64,000 nt of DNA. Origin: JACKIC01 sp964543795. GTDB taxonomy: Bacteria > Planctomycetota > UBA1135 > UBA2386. Position numbers and translations under genes: made by a program. The stretch lies in NCBI GenBank assembly GCA_964543795.1, contig CAZIZN010000013.1, positions 62,001-126,000 on the forward strand, read 5' to 3'. How positions within the stretch are numbered: the first letter of the stretch is position 1; every line of letters begins with the position of its first letter. This document shows, piece after piece, positions 34,976 through 46,777 of this stretch. The notes below the pieces were generated by a model, which saw only the letters and a program-made list of their open reading frames with translations, was not told the origin of the DNA and ran no database searches.

Positions 34976-36000
34976 AGGTCCGCGCGGTGTGTGCGGTTGC
35001 GAAGGCGCAGTTCCGCGAGTTCTGGCGCACGCCGGAAGCGGTGTTCTGGACCTACGGTTTCCCGCTGCTGATGGCGGTCGTGCTCGGCTTCGCGTTCCGA
35101 CCCGCGACGCAGAAGCCCGTGCCGATCGCCGTCGTCACGGCGCCGGGCAGCGAGGCCCTGGCCGAACTGCTCGACCGCGACGCGCGCCTTGCGGTCGCGC
35201 GGCTCGACGAGCGTGAGGCCGATCGGGCGCTCGCGCGGGGACGCGTCGCCGTGCTGCTGCGCGGCACGCCCGCCGCGCCCGTGCTGCGCGCCGATCCGAC
35301 GCGCCCCGAGGCGGAACTCGCCGAGCTGCTGGTCGCGCGGGCGCTGCGCCAGGACGACGACGCCAACGTCGTGATCGCCAGCGAGGTCGAGGACCGGCCG
35401 GGTTCGCGGTACATCGATTTCCTGATCCCTGGCCTGATCGGGCTCAACCTGCTGGGGGCCGGCATGTGGGGCTTCGGCTTCAACCTCGTGCAACTGCGCA
35501 CGCAGAACCTGCTGCGCCGGCTCGCGGTCACGCCGCTGACGCGCGGCGAGTTCCTGCTCGGCTACCTGCTCGGCCGGTTCGTGCTCGTGATCCCCGAGGC
35601 GATCGTCATCGCCCTGTTCGGCGTGCTGCTCTGGAACGTGCCGTTCCGCGGCAGCTGGCTGGCGTTCTTCCTGATCGTCGCGGCCGGCGGCTTCGCGTTC
35701 GCCGGGCTCGGCTGCCTGCTCGCCAGCCGCGCCCGGACCACGGAGGGCGTCGCCGGGCTCGTGAACCTCTGCCAGTTGCCGATGTGGCTGCTGGGCGGCA
35801 GCTTCTTCAGCAACGACGACCTCGAGGGCGTCGTGCGCTGGGTCGCCGAGATCATGCCCCTGACCCACGTGAACCGCGCGCTGCGCGACGTGATGCTCGA
35901 GCCGGGCAGCGTGCTCGACGTGGCCGGGCCGCTCGCGGGCATCGCCGCGTTCGCCGCGGTGTGCTTCACGCTCGGGGTGCGGTTGTTCCGCTGGCAGTGA
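34972..36000 (+). CDS. ABC-2 type transporter permease
   Basis: A 342-residue membrane protein. An N-terminal membrane segment (VFWTYGFPLLMAVVLGFAF) is followed by an extracytoplasmic domain (residues about 40-135). A cluster of five membrane segments comes next (FLIPGLIGLNLLGAGMWGFG; FVLVIPEAIVIALFGVLLW; WLAFFLIVAAGGFAFAGLGCLL; LCQLPMWLLGGSFF; LAGIAAFAAVCFTLGV). The arrangement is that of ABC-2 permeases. The ATG lies in the stop of the ATPase gene. A bidirectional terminator separates it from the convergent M14 peptidase gene. Confidence 0.93.
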   Translation: MKVRAVCAVAKAQFREFWRTPEAVFWTYGFPLLMAVVLGFAFRPATQKPVPIAVVTAPGSEALAELLDRDARLAVARLDEREADRALARGRVAVLLRGTPAAPVLRADPTRPEAELAELLVARALRQDDDANVVIASEVEDRPGSRYIDFLIPGLIGLNLLGAGMWGFGFNLVQLRTQNLLRRLAVTPLTRGEFLLGYLLGRFVLVIPEAIVIALFGVLLWNVPFRGSWLAFFLIVAAGGFAFAGLGCLLASRARTTEGVAGLVNLCQLPMWLLGGSFFSNDDLEGVVRWVAEIMPLTHVNRALRDVMLEPGSVLDVAGPLAGIAAFAAVCFTLGVRLFRWQ

Positions 36001-36021
36001 CGGCCGCGGCGACGGCTCCGC

Positions 36022-36048
36022 GCCGCCGACCGGCCGGCGGTCGGCGGC
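36022..36048. terminator. Bidirectional terminator between convergent ABC and M14 genes
   Basis: GCCGCCGACC and GGTCGGCGGC are exact 10-bp complements around a seven-base loop, filling most of the 49-base gap between two convergent stops. Neither strand has a long T-run, though the plus strand has TT right after the stem. Confidence 0.7.
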
Positions 36049-36049
36049 T

Positions 36050-37636
36050 TCAGCGCGGCAGCGTGCCCAGGCGCAGCACGGGGTAGCTGTCGCCGGTCGC
36101 GGCCTCGAAGAAGTTCCAGGTCGACAGGGAGTCCTCGCTCTCGGGCTCGAGCAGCTGGGCGGCGAGCCGCGCGCGCGGTTGGCGGGAGTCGACGAGCAGC
36201 GTGCCGGGCGGCAGCGCCGCCGGCTTCTCGGCCAGCCAACGGCCCTCGAGGACGAGTTCCTGGTGGCCCTGGTAGGGTCTCTTGGGTTTGCGCTTCCTGG
36301 TCACCGCGAAGCGTTGTGCAGGGGCTTCGAGCGCCCGCTCGACGGCGTGGAACGCGACGCCGTGGCGCGTCAGCAGGCCGACGACCTCGGGCGACGGTTC
36401 GAGCACGGCCCACGCGCGCGGCAGCGCCCGCTGCTGTCGGGCGCGGAAGGCGCGGAACACGGGCATGCGTTCGGGCGTGCCGTCGCCCTTGCGCACGAAA
36501 CGCACCGTGCCGTCGCCCTCGGGCTCCAGGCGCAGCACTTCGCCGACCTGGACGTCGAGCGATTCGGGCGCCGCGAACGTGGTCGCCGAGCCGAACCACA
36601 CGGGCATCGCGGGTGCGACGAGCCGCGTGTCGGCAGCGCGACACTGCGCGTCGATCTCGTCCGCTCGCTCGGCCGCGCCCGCCAGCAGGGTGAGCACGAA
36701 CGCTCGCGTCGCGGCGATGCGCGTCGCGAAGTCGCAGTAGCTGTAGGCCTCGCTGAGCACGCCGATGCGGTTGCGCAGGCCGAAGTAGTTGACGCCGTAG
36801 CGGGGGCGGTGGTCGTAGGTGTACCAGCCGCGCACGCCCGGCGCGGACTCGGGCGCGCCGCTGCCGTCCCAATCGCGCGTCTCGAAGTTGCCGTAGTCGA
36901 ACGTCGCGAAGGCGTGCTGGCGCTGCATGCGCTGCGCGGCGTCGTCGAGCAGCGTTCGCGACAGCCGCGCCAGCGCCCCGTCCATGTTCGGCGACAGGCA
37001 CGGCGCGTAGGTCAAGTGGTAGCCGTGGTAGGAGCCGTTCGTCGTGTGCAGGTCGACGAACAGGTGCGGGTCGACGCGCGCGAACAGGTCGAGCAGCGCG
37101 CGCGTCTCGGGCGCCTCGGCCTTGACGAAGTCGCGGTTGAGGTCGAAGCCCTGCGCGTTGGGCCGCTGGCCGACGATCGCCGGGCCGTTCTGGCCGGGGC
37201 GGTTCTTCGGTCCCGTGCGTTCGTTGCCGTCGACGTTGTAGACCGGCAGGAACCACAGCTCCAGGCGCTGCAGCAGGTCCGTGTGCTGGCCGAGCGCGAA
37301 CTCGCGCAGCAGCACCTGCAGCGCCTCCTTGCCCTCGACTTCGCCGGCGTGGATGTTGCCGATCACGACGGCGCGCAGGCGTTGGGCGCGGGCCGGCTCC
37401 GGCAGGGCCACCTTGACCAGCCGCAGCGGCCGCCCTTCGTGGCTCGTGCCGGCGACCGAGACCGCGAGGCGATCGCCGTGCGGCAGTTTCACGATCTCGT
37501 CGAGGAAGCGGTCGACGTCGGCGGCGCTCGACGTCTCCGTGTGGGCCGAGACCTCCGGGCGGGTCTGGGGGGCCGGCGGCGCCTGTGCCGCCAGGAGAGC
37601 GGACGCCGCGAGCGCGGCGAGGGACGGGCGGAGCAT
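36050..37636 (-). CDS. Secreted M14-family zinc carboxypeptidase
   Basis: The 528-residue product has a signal peptide (MLRPSLAALAASALLAAQA). The M14 zinc ligands appear as NIHAGEVEGKE (HxxE) and VDLHTTNGSYHG (His), with VYNVDGNERTG, GFDLNRDFVK (substrate-binding Asn-Arg) and a late EAYSYCD region holding the expected Glu. The last 150 residues are an extra domain of unknown role. M14 peptidases remove C-terminal amino acids or cleave cell-wall peptides; the planctomycete secreted type is uncharacterised. The stretch before the ATG reads TAGGAC at -13 with no Shine-Dalgarno sequence, as in three other genes here. The gene is divergent from a secreted protein gene. Confidence 0.9.
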   Translation of the reverse strand: MLRPSLAALAASALLAAQAPPAPQTRPEVSAHTETSSAADVDRFLDEIVKLPHGDRLAVSVAGTSHEGRPLRLVKVALPEPARAQRLRAVVIGNIHAGEVEGKEALQVLLREFALGQHTDLLQRLELWFLPVYNVDGNERTGPKNRPGQNGPAIVGQRPNAQGFDLNRDFVKAEAPETRALLDLFARVDPHLFVDLHTTNGSYHGYHLTYAPCLSPNMDGALARLSRTLLDDAAQRMQRQHAFATFDYGNFETRDWDGSGAPESAPGVRGWYTYDHRPRYGVNYFGLRNRIGVLSEAYSYCDFATRIAATRAFVLTLLAGAAERADEIDAQCRAADTRLVAPAMPVWFGSATTFAAPESLDVQVGEVLRLEPEGDGTVRFVRKGDGTPERMPVFRAFRARQQRALPRAWAVLEPSPEVVGLLTRHGVAFHAVERALEAPAQRFAVTRKRKPKRPYQGHQELVLEGRWLAEKPAALPPGTLLVDSRQPRARLAAQLLEPESEDSLSTWNFFEAATGDSYPVLRLGTLPR

Positions 37637-37742
37637 CGCCGTAGTCCTACGGCCGCTCCCCGGTGGGGGCCAGTGGCATCCGCCGCGAACACGCGGGGCC
37701 TCGTTCTCGCTGCCCTTGGAGGCACCACGAAAGGACTTCCCC

Positions 37743-38777
37743 ATGAATCGGCTCGCGTTTCCCCTGTTCCTGGCCGCAACCGCGGCGCTCTCTCCGGCGC
37801 AGACCCTCGCCGCCTTCCCGTCCGAGCTGCAGAACCAGACCGGCGGCAGCTACGAGACCTACTTCCCGTTCGGCAACGGCATCTCGCGCACCATGGCCGT
37901 GCTCGAGTCCTGGGCGCTGAACATCCCCAACGGCCGGCAGATCGACCAGATCCGCCTGCGGCAGAACGAGGGCTCGCCGTCGCCGGCGCGCATGATCCAG
38001 GTGGCCGTCTACATGGGCGGCACCGACAAGACCGCGCTGACCGCCTCGTCGACGTTCACGGACAACTACACGAACGGCACTCCGCGCACGCTCGTCTACG
38101 GCCCGGCGATCTTCAACCTGCCGGCGTTGAGCGCGACGCAGGCGCCGTGGCAGGAGGTGGTCCTGCCGCTGACCACGCCCTACACCTACAACGCCAACGA
38201 GAACCTGGTGTTGGAGTTCGTCATCACTGCGAACAACAACGCCAACAACTCGTTCGCCTACTACGTCGACGCGGGGTACTTCACCTCGGCGGTCGCCACG
38301 TTCGGCCAGGGCTGCCTCACGAGCGCCAACCAGGTGCCGGCGCTGACGGGCACCGGCGGTTACTACGGCGGTTCGGTCTCCTTCGCGCTGAGTCAGGCGC
38401 CTTCGAACTCGACGCTCTACTTCAACCTCAACGTGGCGCCGACGACGCCGATCGCGGGCGCTCCGTTCGGGGCGCCGGGCTGCACGCTGCTGGTCGGGGC
38501 TCTGGCCGGATACCTCGGCACCGCGCCGGGCGGCTCCTACTACCAGACCGTGCAGATCCCGAACCATCCGTCGTTCTACGGACTGCGCATCTACGGGCAG
38601 GCGATGATCTTCGACCTGTTCGCGAACCCGCTGGGATTCGCGGCGAGCAACGGGGCGACGATCGACGTCGGCGCGTTGCCGCCGATGGCGAAGATCACCG
38701 CAGGGGGCTCGGCGACGGCGACCACCGGCGGCGTCACACGCCAGTCGGGGCCGATCTTCGTCTTCCGGCACAATTGA
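37743..38777 (+). CDS. Secreted beta-rich protein of unknown function
   Basis: The 344-residue protein has a signal peptide (MNRLAFPLFLAATAALSPAQT) and no membrane segment after it. It is rich in Asn, Thr, Gly, Tyr and Ser (for example TYNANENLVLEFVITANNNANNSFAYYVDAGY), typical of extracellular beta-sandwich proteins. Two Cys residues in GQGCLTSAN and GAPGCTLLVG could form a disulfide. A Gly-Cys segment followed by a conserved-looking C-terminal region (GGSYYQTVQIPNHPSFYGLRIYGQAMIFD) resembles a surface module seen in large planctomycete paralogue families, but I cannot name it. GAAAGGA precedes the ATG. A hairpin follows the stop. Confidence 0.75.
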   Translation: MNRLAFPLFLAATAALSPAQTLAAFPSELQNQTGGSYETYFPFGNGISRTMAVLESWALNIPNGRQIDQIRLRQNEGSPSPARMIQVAVYMGGTDKTALTASSTFTDNYTNGTPRTLVYGPAIFNLPALSATQAPWQEVVLPLTTPYTYNANENLVLEFVITANNNANNSFAYYVDAGYFTSAVATFGQGCLTSANQVPALTGTGGYYGGSVSFALSQAPSNSTLYFNLNVAPTTPIAGAPFGAPGCTLLVGALAGYLGTAPGGSYYQTVQIPNHPSFYGLRIYGQAMIFDLFANPLGFAASNGATIDVGALPPMAKITAGGSATATTGGVTRQSGPIFVFRHN

Positions 38778-38783
38778 GTTCCG

Positions 38784-38813
38784 CGGCGCGCAGCGATGTT
38801 CCGCCGCGCGCCG
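38784..38813 (+). terminator. Terminator-like hairpin after the secreted protein gene
   Basis: CGGCGCGC and GCGCGCCG form 8-bp arms around a 14-base loop, starting six bases after the stop codon. There is no T-run. The rest of the 270-base gap to the convergent RRM gene shows nothing else I can name. Confidence 0.55.
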
Positions 38814-39050
38814 GGCCTCCGCTCGCGTGAGGGGACCGCCGCCGCCGCGCCGGAGCGCGTAAGAACGGCGCAACCGGGGTCCGGAGACCGCCGGGGTCGT
38901 CAGGTCACCGGGACCATGCGGTCGCCGGGACGAAGGGGAAACGGCGCCGGCCCGGCATCGGAGATGCCTACGGCCGGCCGTTCGCCGCGGATGCTCGCCG
39001 GCGCACGACTCGTCAAGGGACGACTCGTCCGCCGACTGCCCGCCGGGGGA

Positions 39051-39455
39051 CTACCAGCGGTCGCGACCGCCGCCGCCACCGCCGCCACCGCGGCGATCGC
39101 CGCCGTAGCCGCCACCACCGCCGCCGCCACCGCGACGGCCACCGCCGCCGTAGCCGCCGCCGCCACCGCCACCGCCGCCGAAGCCGCCACCGCCCGAACG
39201 GGGCTTGCGGTCCTCGGCCTCGTTGACGCGCAGGGCGCGGCCGTCGAGGTCGTAGCCGTCCATCGCCGCGATCGCGGCCTTCGCATCTTCGTCCGTCTCC
39301 ATCTCGACGAACGCGAAGCCGCGCGAGCGGCCCGTGTCACGGTCGAGCATGATGCTCACGCTGGCGACCTTGCGGCCGTCCTGCGCGAACGCATCCTGCA
39401 GCGTGTGGTCCGTCGTGTTGAAGGAGAGATTGCCCACGTAGAGTCGCTTACCCAT
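39051..39455 (-). CDS. Glycine-rich RRM RNA-binding protein
   Basis: A 134-residue protein: one RRM (residues 1-80) with RNP2 LYVGNLSF and RNP1 SRGFAFVEM, then a tail made almost only of Gly, with Arg, Tyr and Asp interspersed (GGGGGYGG and GDRRGGGGG units). Bacterial RRM proteins of this layout occur in cyanobacteria and planctomycetes, where several are cold-induced RNA chaperones. The tail DNA is a run of GGC/GGT codons (long CCG/CCA repeats on the plus strand). The tail may drive condensation, by analogy with eukaryotic glycine-rich RNA-binding proteins. The valS gene lies upstream on the same strand but is probably transcribed separately. Confidence 0.95.
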   Translation of the reverse strand: MGKRLYVGNLSFNTTDHTLQDAFAQDGRKVASVSIMLDRDTGRSRGFAFVEMETDEDAKAAIAAMDGYDLDGRALRVNEAEDRKPRSGGGGFGGGGGGGGGYGGGGRRGGGGGGGGYGGDRRGGGGGGGGRDRW

Positions 39456-39889
39456 ACGTCACCATTCATCGGTCCCGGTCTCCGGGTGCGCTCGGGGTCG
39501 GCAGGGCCGAGGGGAGTTTGGGCTCACCAGGGGCAGCGCCGAGGTCTCGAGAACCGCGCCGCGGCGCGGGACCATCCAGTCGTAGCCACCAACAGGAGCG
39601 AACCCTTCCGCGCCGACTGCAGACAGGACGGGCTTCGATGCGAGAGCGCATCGATTGGAGTCTCGTGCCGCGCGAGCCGCCTTGTGCGGAGGCGCGCCGA
39701 GGCCGGGAATGCTAGCGCGGCGCCGCCGGCGTGCAAGGCCTGGATTTCCGTCCCAGCGCCGCGGTCCGCGGCGGGGCGGCCGGACCGGTCTGGGGGGGGC
39801 GCCCAGGAGGTCCGGTCGGGCCGTGGTTCGCGGCGCCGCACCTCGGGCGCGAAGCGCCCGTCGGGTCTGGGCGGCGCGCGCGGCCTTGG
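39456..39889. other. Long region between valS and the RRM gene
   Basis: These 434 bases precede the RRM start on the minus strand and follow the valS stop. I see no credible gene; the short open frames are Arg/Pro/Gly-rich. One hairpin close to the valS stop is listed separately. The remainder is long enough to hold a structured leader for the RRM gene, as is common for cold-shock RNA-binding proteins, but no specific element was recognised. Confidence 0.5.
39844..39860 (-). terminator. Possible valS terminator
   Basis: CGGGCGC and GCGCCCG form a perfect 7-bp stem with a GAA loop about 30 bases past the valS stop. There is no U-tract. Confidence 0.45.
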
Positions 39890-43192
<3,303 letters not shown>

Positions 43193-43331
43193 CGGGGGCG
43201 ACGAGTGTAGGGGCCGCCGCCCGGCCGATCACGCACCCAGCCCGCGCTCCGCCGGGAACCGCACGGGTGGCGGGTGCGCGGATCGTGGTTCGCGTCGACG
43301 GTGCTGCCGACCCGCGGACTGCCCGCCGGCC

Positions 43332-43886
43332 TCAGCGCGCGGCGGTCAGCGCGTCGCGGCAGGCGATCAGTCGGCGCAGCGTGCCGACGGAGTAGCCGCG
43401 GTCGTGGAAGAACACGACCTTGCCGGCGGGGTCGAGCAGCAGCACGCGGCCGGTCAGGCCGTCGGCGTTGCCGGTGAACGCGGCGATCGTGTCGGCGTCG
43501 CCGTAGACCGTCACCACCGACGCCCAGTCCTCCTGCGGGATGCCCCGTCGCATGCCCGAATCGATCGTGCCGGACAGGAGCCGGGGAACCATGCCGGGGA
43601 TCGTCGGGACCTCGAACGTGCGCACGCGCCAGCCCGCCTGGTCGAGGCCGAAGAGCCAGCGGTCGAGGTCGAACTGCGCGTCCTGTTCGTAGCCGATCAG
43701 CAGCAGCAGCGGTTCGCCGCCGAACGGACTCGGCAGCGTCACGGGATCGCCTGCGAGCGAGGTGCCCGCCACGGTGGGGAAGACCTCGCCGGTCGGATCG
43801 CGCCGCGGGTGCGTGGTGCTGCACGCGGTCGACAGCAGCGCGATGGCTGCGGCGGCCAAGAGGAGCGACGGGTGCTGGGAACGCAT
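43332..43886 (-). CDS. Thioredoxin-fold lipoprotein
   Basis: A 184-residue protein with a lipoprotein signal (LLLAAAAIALLSTAC, Cys in LSTAC). The rest looks like a thioredoxin-like fold without a CxxC: FGGEPLLLLIGYEQDAQFDLDRWL, ASVVTVYGDADTIAAFTGN and GRVLLLDPAGKVVFFHDRGYSVGTLRRL. This resembles the ATP10-like/SCO-like group, but I could not name the family with certainty. Lacking redox Cys, it may be a binding or chaperone-type member in the envelope. It converges with nothing directly; valS lies 140 bases beyond its stop on the same strand. Confidence 0.65.
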   Translation of the reverse strand: MRSQHPSLLLAAAAIALLSTACSTTHPRRDPTGEVFPTVAGTSLAGDPVTLPSPFGGEPLLLLIGYEQDAQFDLDRWLFGLDQAGWRVRTFEVPTIPGMVPRLLSGTIDSGMRRGIPQEDWASVVTVYGDADTIAAFTGNADGLTGRVLLLDPAGKVVFFHDRGYSVGTLRRLIACRDALTAAR

Positions 43887-43995
43887 GCCCGCAGATCGTC
43901 CGCCGGGGCGGTGCGGATGCACGCACGGTCCGCGCCGGCCTCGCCGCGGTGCGCCGCGCTCGACAGGGGGCCCGCGCCGTGATCCGCTGGCGGCC

Positions 43996-44580
43996 GTGAA
44001 CTGGCTCGCACACCTGCGCCTGTCGCCGACCGCACCGCTGCTGCGGCTGGGCAACCTCGCCGGCGACTTCGTGCGCGGCGTCGACCTCGCGACGCTGCCG
44101 GCCGCGGTGCAGGCCGGCATCGCGCAGCACCGGGCGATCGACCGTTTCGTCGACGCGCATGCGCTGGTCCGGCGCAGTCGCGAACGGCTGGCGCCGCCGT
44201 TCCGGCGCTTCGCGGGCGTGCTCGTCGACGTCTACTTCGACCACTTCCTGGCGCGCGATTGGCACCTGCACGGCGACGGCAGGCCGCTGCGAGCCTTCGT
44301 CGACGAAGTGCACGGGCAGCTGCGCGCGCACGCCGCCGTGCTGCCGCCGCGGCTCGCTGCGGCGCTGCCGACGCTGCAGCGCGAGGACTGGCTCGGCAGC
44401 TACGCGCGCCTCGACGGCATCGACGCGATCCTCGCCCGGATGAGCGGCCGCGTGGCGCGCGCCAACCCGCTCGGCGACGGCGGCGCCGAACTGCGCGCCC
44501 GCTACGCGGCGTTCGAGAGCGACTTCGCGGCGTTCTGGCCCGAACTGCACGTGGCGTCGCGCGAGATCATGGGCGGCTGA
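43996..44580 (+). CDS. acpH: Acyl carrier protein phosphodiesterase (AcpH-like)
   Basis: The 194-residue protein starts at GTG with VNWLAHLRLSP and continues GNLAGDFVRG and GIAQHRAIDRFVDAH, the family hallmarks. VLVDVYFDHFLARDW follows in the middle. Members remove the 4-phosphopantetheine arm from acyl carrier protein, resetting it to apo form; some homologues have uncertain activity. The conserved Asp and His residues (DFVRG, HRAIDRFVD, YFDHFLA) are present. The frame continues upstream, but the domain begins at the GTG. It converges with the DUF1826-like gene. Confidence 0.88.
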   Translation: MNWLAHLRLSPTAPLLRLGNLAGDFVRGVDLATLPAAVQAGIAQHRAIDRFVDAHALVRRSRERLAPPFRRFAGVLVDVYFDHFLARDWHLHGDGRPLRAFVDEVHGQLRAHAAVLPPRLAAALPTLQREDWLGSYARLDGIDAILARMSGRVARANPLGDGGAELRARYAAFESDFAAFWPELHVASREIMGG

Positions 44581-44604
44581 GCGCCGCCGGGTCCCGGTCG
44601 CACG

Positions 44605-45315
44605 TCAGCTGATCAGCAAGAGCCGCGGCGGGCGCCCCGGCTGGTCCGCGGGAGCGCGGTGGATGCAGGCCGGCACGGGGCTGCCCGGGAACGCGACGGC
44701 GATGCGCCAGAGGTTGCCGATGCCGAACGAGAACGGGCGCGCATGCGCGCGCGGTGCGTAGTGCAGGTCGTAGTTGTGGTCCTGCAGGTGCGCGGCGAAG
44801 GCGTCGCCGTCGCCGCCGCAGAAGCGTCCCAGCAGGCGCGCCCGCGTGTCGGGCTGGTCGACGACCCGTTGCGCCTCGTCGTTGCAGAGGCCCTCGGTCG
44901 CCGCACCCGTGTAGCTGCACAGGAAGGTGTCCGTCGCGACCGGTGCGCGGTCGACGTGGAACGAGTAGACGTCGGTGGGGACGAGCCGATCCGGTGCGTC
45001 CCGCGGATACTCGCGGACGCACTCCAGGGCCGGCTCGTGACCGATCGACCTCAGGCGCCGGAGGTCGGCCAGCAACTCGGCGACGGCGACCTGCCCCGCG
45101 GCGGCGAGCGGCAGGGTCGGCAACCGGGCCTCGTCGACCGGCGCCACGCCGGTCGCGGTGGCGACGTGGCGGGCGACCTCGTCGAAGTCGCCCGGCAGAG
45201 TGCGTCTCCAGCAGACCGCGTTGGTCGATCCGGCGAGCGGTGTCGCGACCAGCGCCTCGAAGCTGTCGACGATCGCGATGCGTGCGTAGCCGGGAGGAGG
45301 CGTGAAGGGCGTCAT
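44605..45315 (-). CDS. Uncharacterised DUF1826-like protein
   Basis: A 236-residue cytoplasmic-looking protein. STNAVCWRRTLPGDFDEVARHV in the first third and YSFHVDRAPVATDTFLCSYTGAATEGL in the middle resemble DUF1826, a poorly studied family with a conserved HxD and late Thr/Glu. The chemical role is not known; the HxD arrangement could bind a metal, as in dioxygenase folds. The gene starts 13 bases after the TlpA-like gene's stop, so it is probably the last gene of that operon. Confidence 0.6.
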   Translation of the reverse strand: MTPFTPPPGYARIAIVDSFEALVATPLAGSTNAVCWRRTLPGDFDEVARHVATATGVAPVDEARLPTLPLAAAGQVAVAELLADLRRLRSIGHEPALECVREYPRDAPDRLVPTDVYSFHVDRAPVATDTFLCSYTGAATEGLCNDEAQRVVDQPDTRARLLGRFCGGDGDAFAAHLQDHNYDLHYAPRAHARPFSFGIGNLWRIAVAFPGSPVPACIHRAPADQPGRPPRLLLIS

Positions 45316-45328
45316 GCGCGCCAGGGTT

Positions 45329-46714
45329 TCAGCGCGCCGCGAGCACGCCCGCGACGGCGATGCGGAACAGTCCCGGCTCGCCGGCACCGCACGACATGTA
45401 GCGCACGATGCCCTGGCGGTCGATCACCACCAGCGTCGGCACGCCGGCGATCGCGTAGCTCTCGTTGTTCTCGCCCGTCGCGCAGACGGCGACCGGGTAG
45501 TTGAGCTGCATGTCCTGCCGGAAATCGGCGATGTGCGCGGGATAGTCCGCCGGTGCGATCGGCCGCACGGCCTGCTTCGCCGACACGTCGTAGCCGTAGT
45601 TCTCGATCCGGCAGAGACCGAGCATCTGCAGCTCCGAGGCGTGCGCGGCCTGCACGGCGACCATCTCCGGCATCGCCCGGCGGCAGGGTTCGCACCACGG
45701 TTGCCAGAAGTCGAGCACGACCACCTTGCCGCGCAGCGTCGCCAGCGCATCGTCGCCGGCGATGCCGCCGCCCACCCAATGGTCGACGCGCAGCTTCGGC
45801 GCCGGCTTGCCGAGGAACGGCGCGACGGCCGCGAGGTAGCGGCGTCCGTTGGCGTCCTGCGCCGAGCCGCCTTGCGGGGCGGGTGTTGCCAGGAACTCGC
45901 GCACGGTCGCGGCCGCGGCGTCGAACGCGCCGTCGTGGACCAGCAGCGCGAGCTGGGCCAGCACGGCCCAGGCCTGGTGGTCGGGAAAGCGGGCGGGATC
46001 CGCGCGGATCGCCGCGACCTGTGCGCGCGCCTCGGCGAGGTCCTGCTTGTGGATGGCGGCGACGACGCCGAACGTCGCGGCGGCGGCCTTGCACTGCGGC
46101 CGCGGGTCGGCGGCGAGGCGCAGCAGCAGTTCGTCGAGCCCGGCCCAATCCTGCAGCGAGATCAGCGTGCGTGGGAAGTAGCTGGTGCGGAGCGCGAGGT
46201 TGCGCCGGCCGCGAGCTCCGGCGCGGTCCTCGGCGGCGATCGTCGTGCGCATCCACTTCGCCGCGAGCTCGTCGTCCTTGCTGTTCATCGCGGCGATGCA
46301 CAGTGCGCCGAGAGCCTCGAGGTCGGGCGCATCGGCCGGTCCCTTGGCGAGGCTCTGCTCATAGGCGGCGACGGCACGCCGGTAGTCGCGGCTGCGTTCG
46401 TGCAGCCGTGCGAGCAGCAGGTACGAAGCCGCCGACAGATCGTCGCGCGAGCCGAAGGCCGCGAGCATCGTGTCGCGCTCGGCATCGGCGGCCCGCTGCA
46501 GCGCGGCGACTTCGGCTGGCAGCTCGCCGCCCTTCTGGACCGCCCCGCGCTGCCGCGCGGCGCCGGCAGCGTCGGCGAACGTCCGCCAGCGGATCTCCCA
46601 GCGCTCGAACGCGGCCGCGAGCTCGGCGTCGGCGGAGGCGGCCACGGGAGTGTCCTGGGCGCGGCAGATCCACGGCAGCAGGAGCGTGCACACGAAGACG
46701 AGGGGGGCTCGCAT
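45329..46714 (-). CDS. Secreted TlpA-like thioredoxin with an N-terminal helical repeat domain
   Basis: The 461-residue product has a signal peptide (MRAPLVFVCTLLLPWICRAQ), about 280 residues of helical repeats of the TPR type (for example RLHERSRDYRRAVAAYEQSLAKG), and a C-terminal thioredoxin domain. The redox motif is FWQPWCEPCRRAMPEM, with a cis-Pro loop in IAGVPTLVVIDRQG. Proteins of this layout are periplasmic or envelope disulfide reductases or oxidases; electron donors are not seen nearby. The insertion between the redox motif and the cis-Pro loop is long, as in TlpA/ResA. An in-frame TTG three codons upstream is possible, but the ATG is more likely. Confidence 0.88.
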   Translation of the reverse strand: MRAPLVFVCTLLLPWICRAQDTPVAASADAELAAAFERWEIRWRTFADAAGAARQRGAVQKGGELPAEVAALQRAADAERDTMLAAFGSRDDLSAASYLLLARLHERSRDYRRAVAAYEQSLAKGPADAPDLEALGALCIAAMNSKDDELAAKWMRTTIAAEDRAGARGRRNLALRTSYFPRTLISLQDWAGLDELLLRLAADPRPQCKAAAATFGVVAAIHKQDLAEARAQVAAIRADPARFPDHQAWAVLAQLALLVHDGAFDAAAATVREFLATPAPQGGSAQDANGRRYLAAVAPFLGKPAPKLRVDHWVGGGIAGDDALATLRGKVVVLDFWQPWCEPCRRAMPEMVAVQAAHASELQMLGLCRIENYGYDVSAKQAVRPIAPADYPAHIADFRQDMQLNYPVAVCATGENNESYAIAGVPTLVVIDRQGIVRYMSCGAGEPGLFRIAVAGVLAAR

Positions 46715-46777
46715 GGCCGGCAAGGCTAGCGCCGGAATCGCCCCGCCGGCCAGTCCGACGCGCGGAGGATCGGCGGT

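Noticed and set aside
39060..39200. A CRISPR-like or tandem array in the CCG/CCA-rich stretch
   Set aside because: It is the complement of Gly codons in the tail of the RRM protein, without spacers of constant length.
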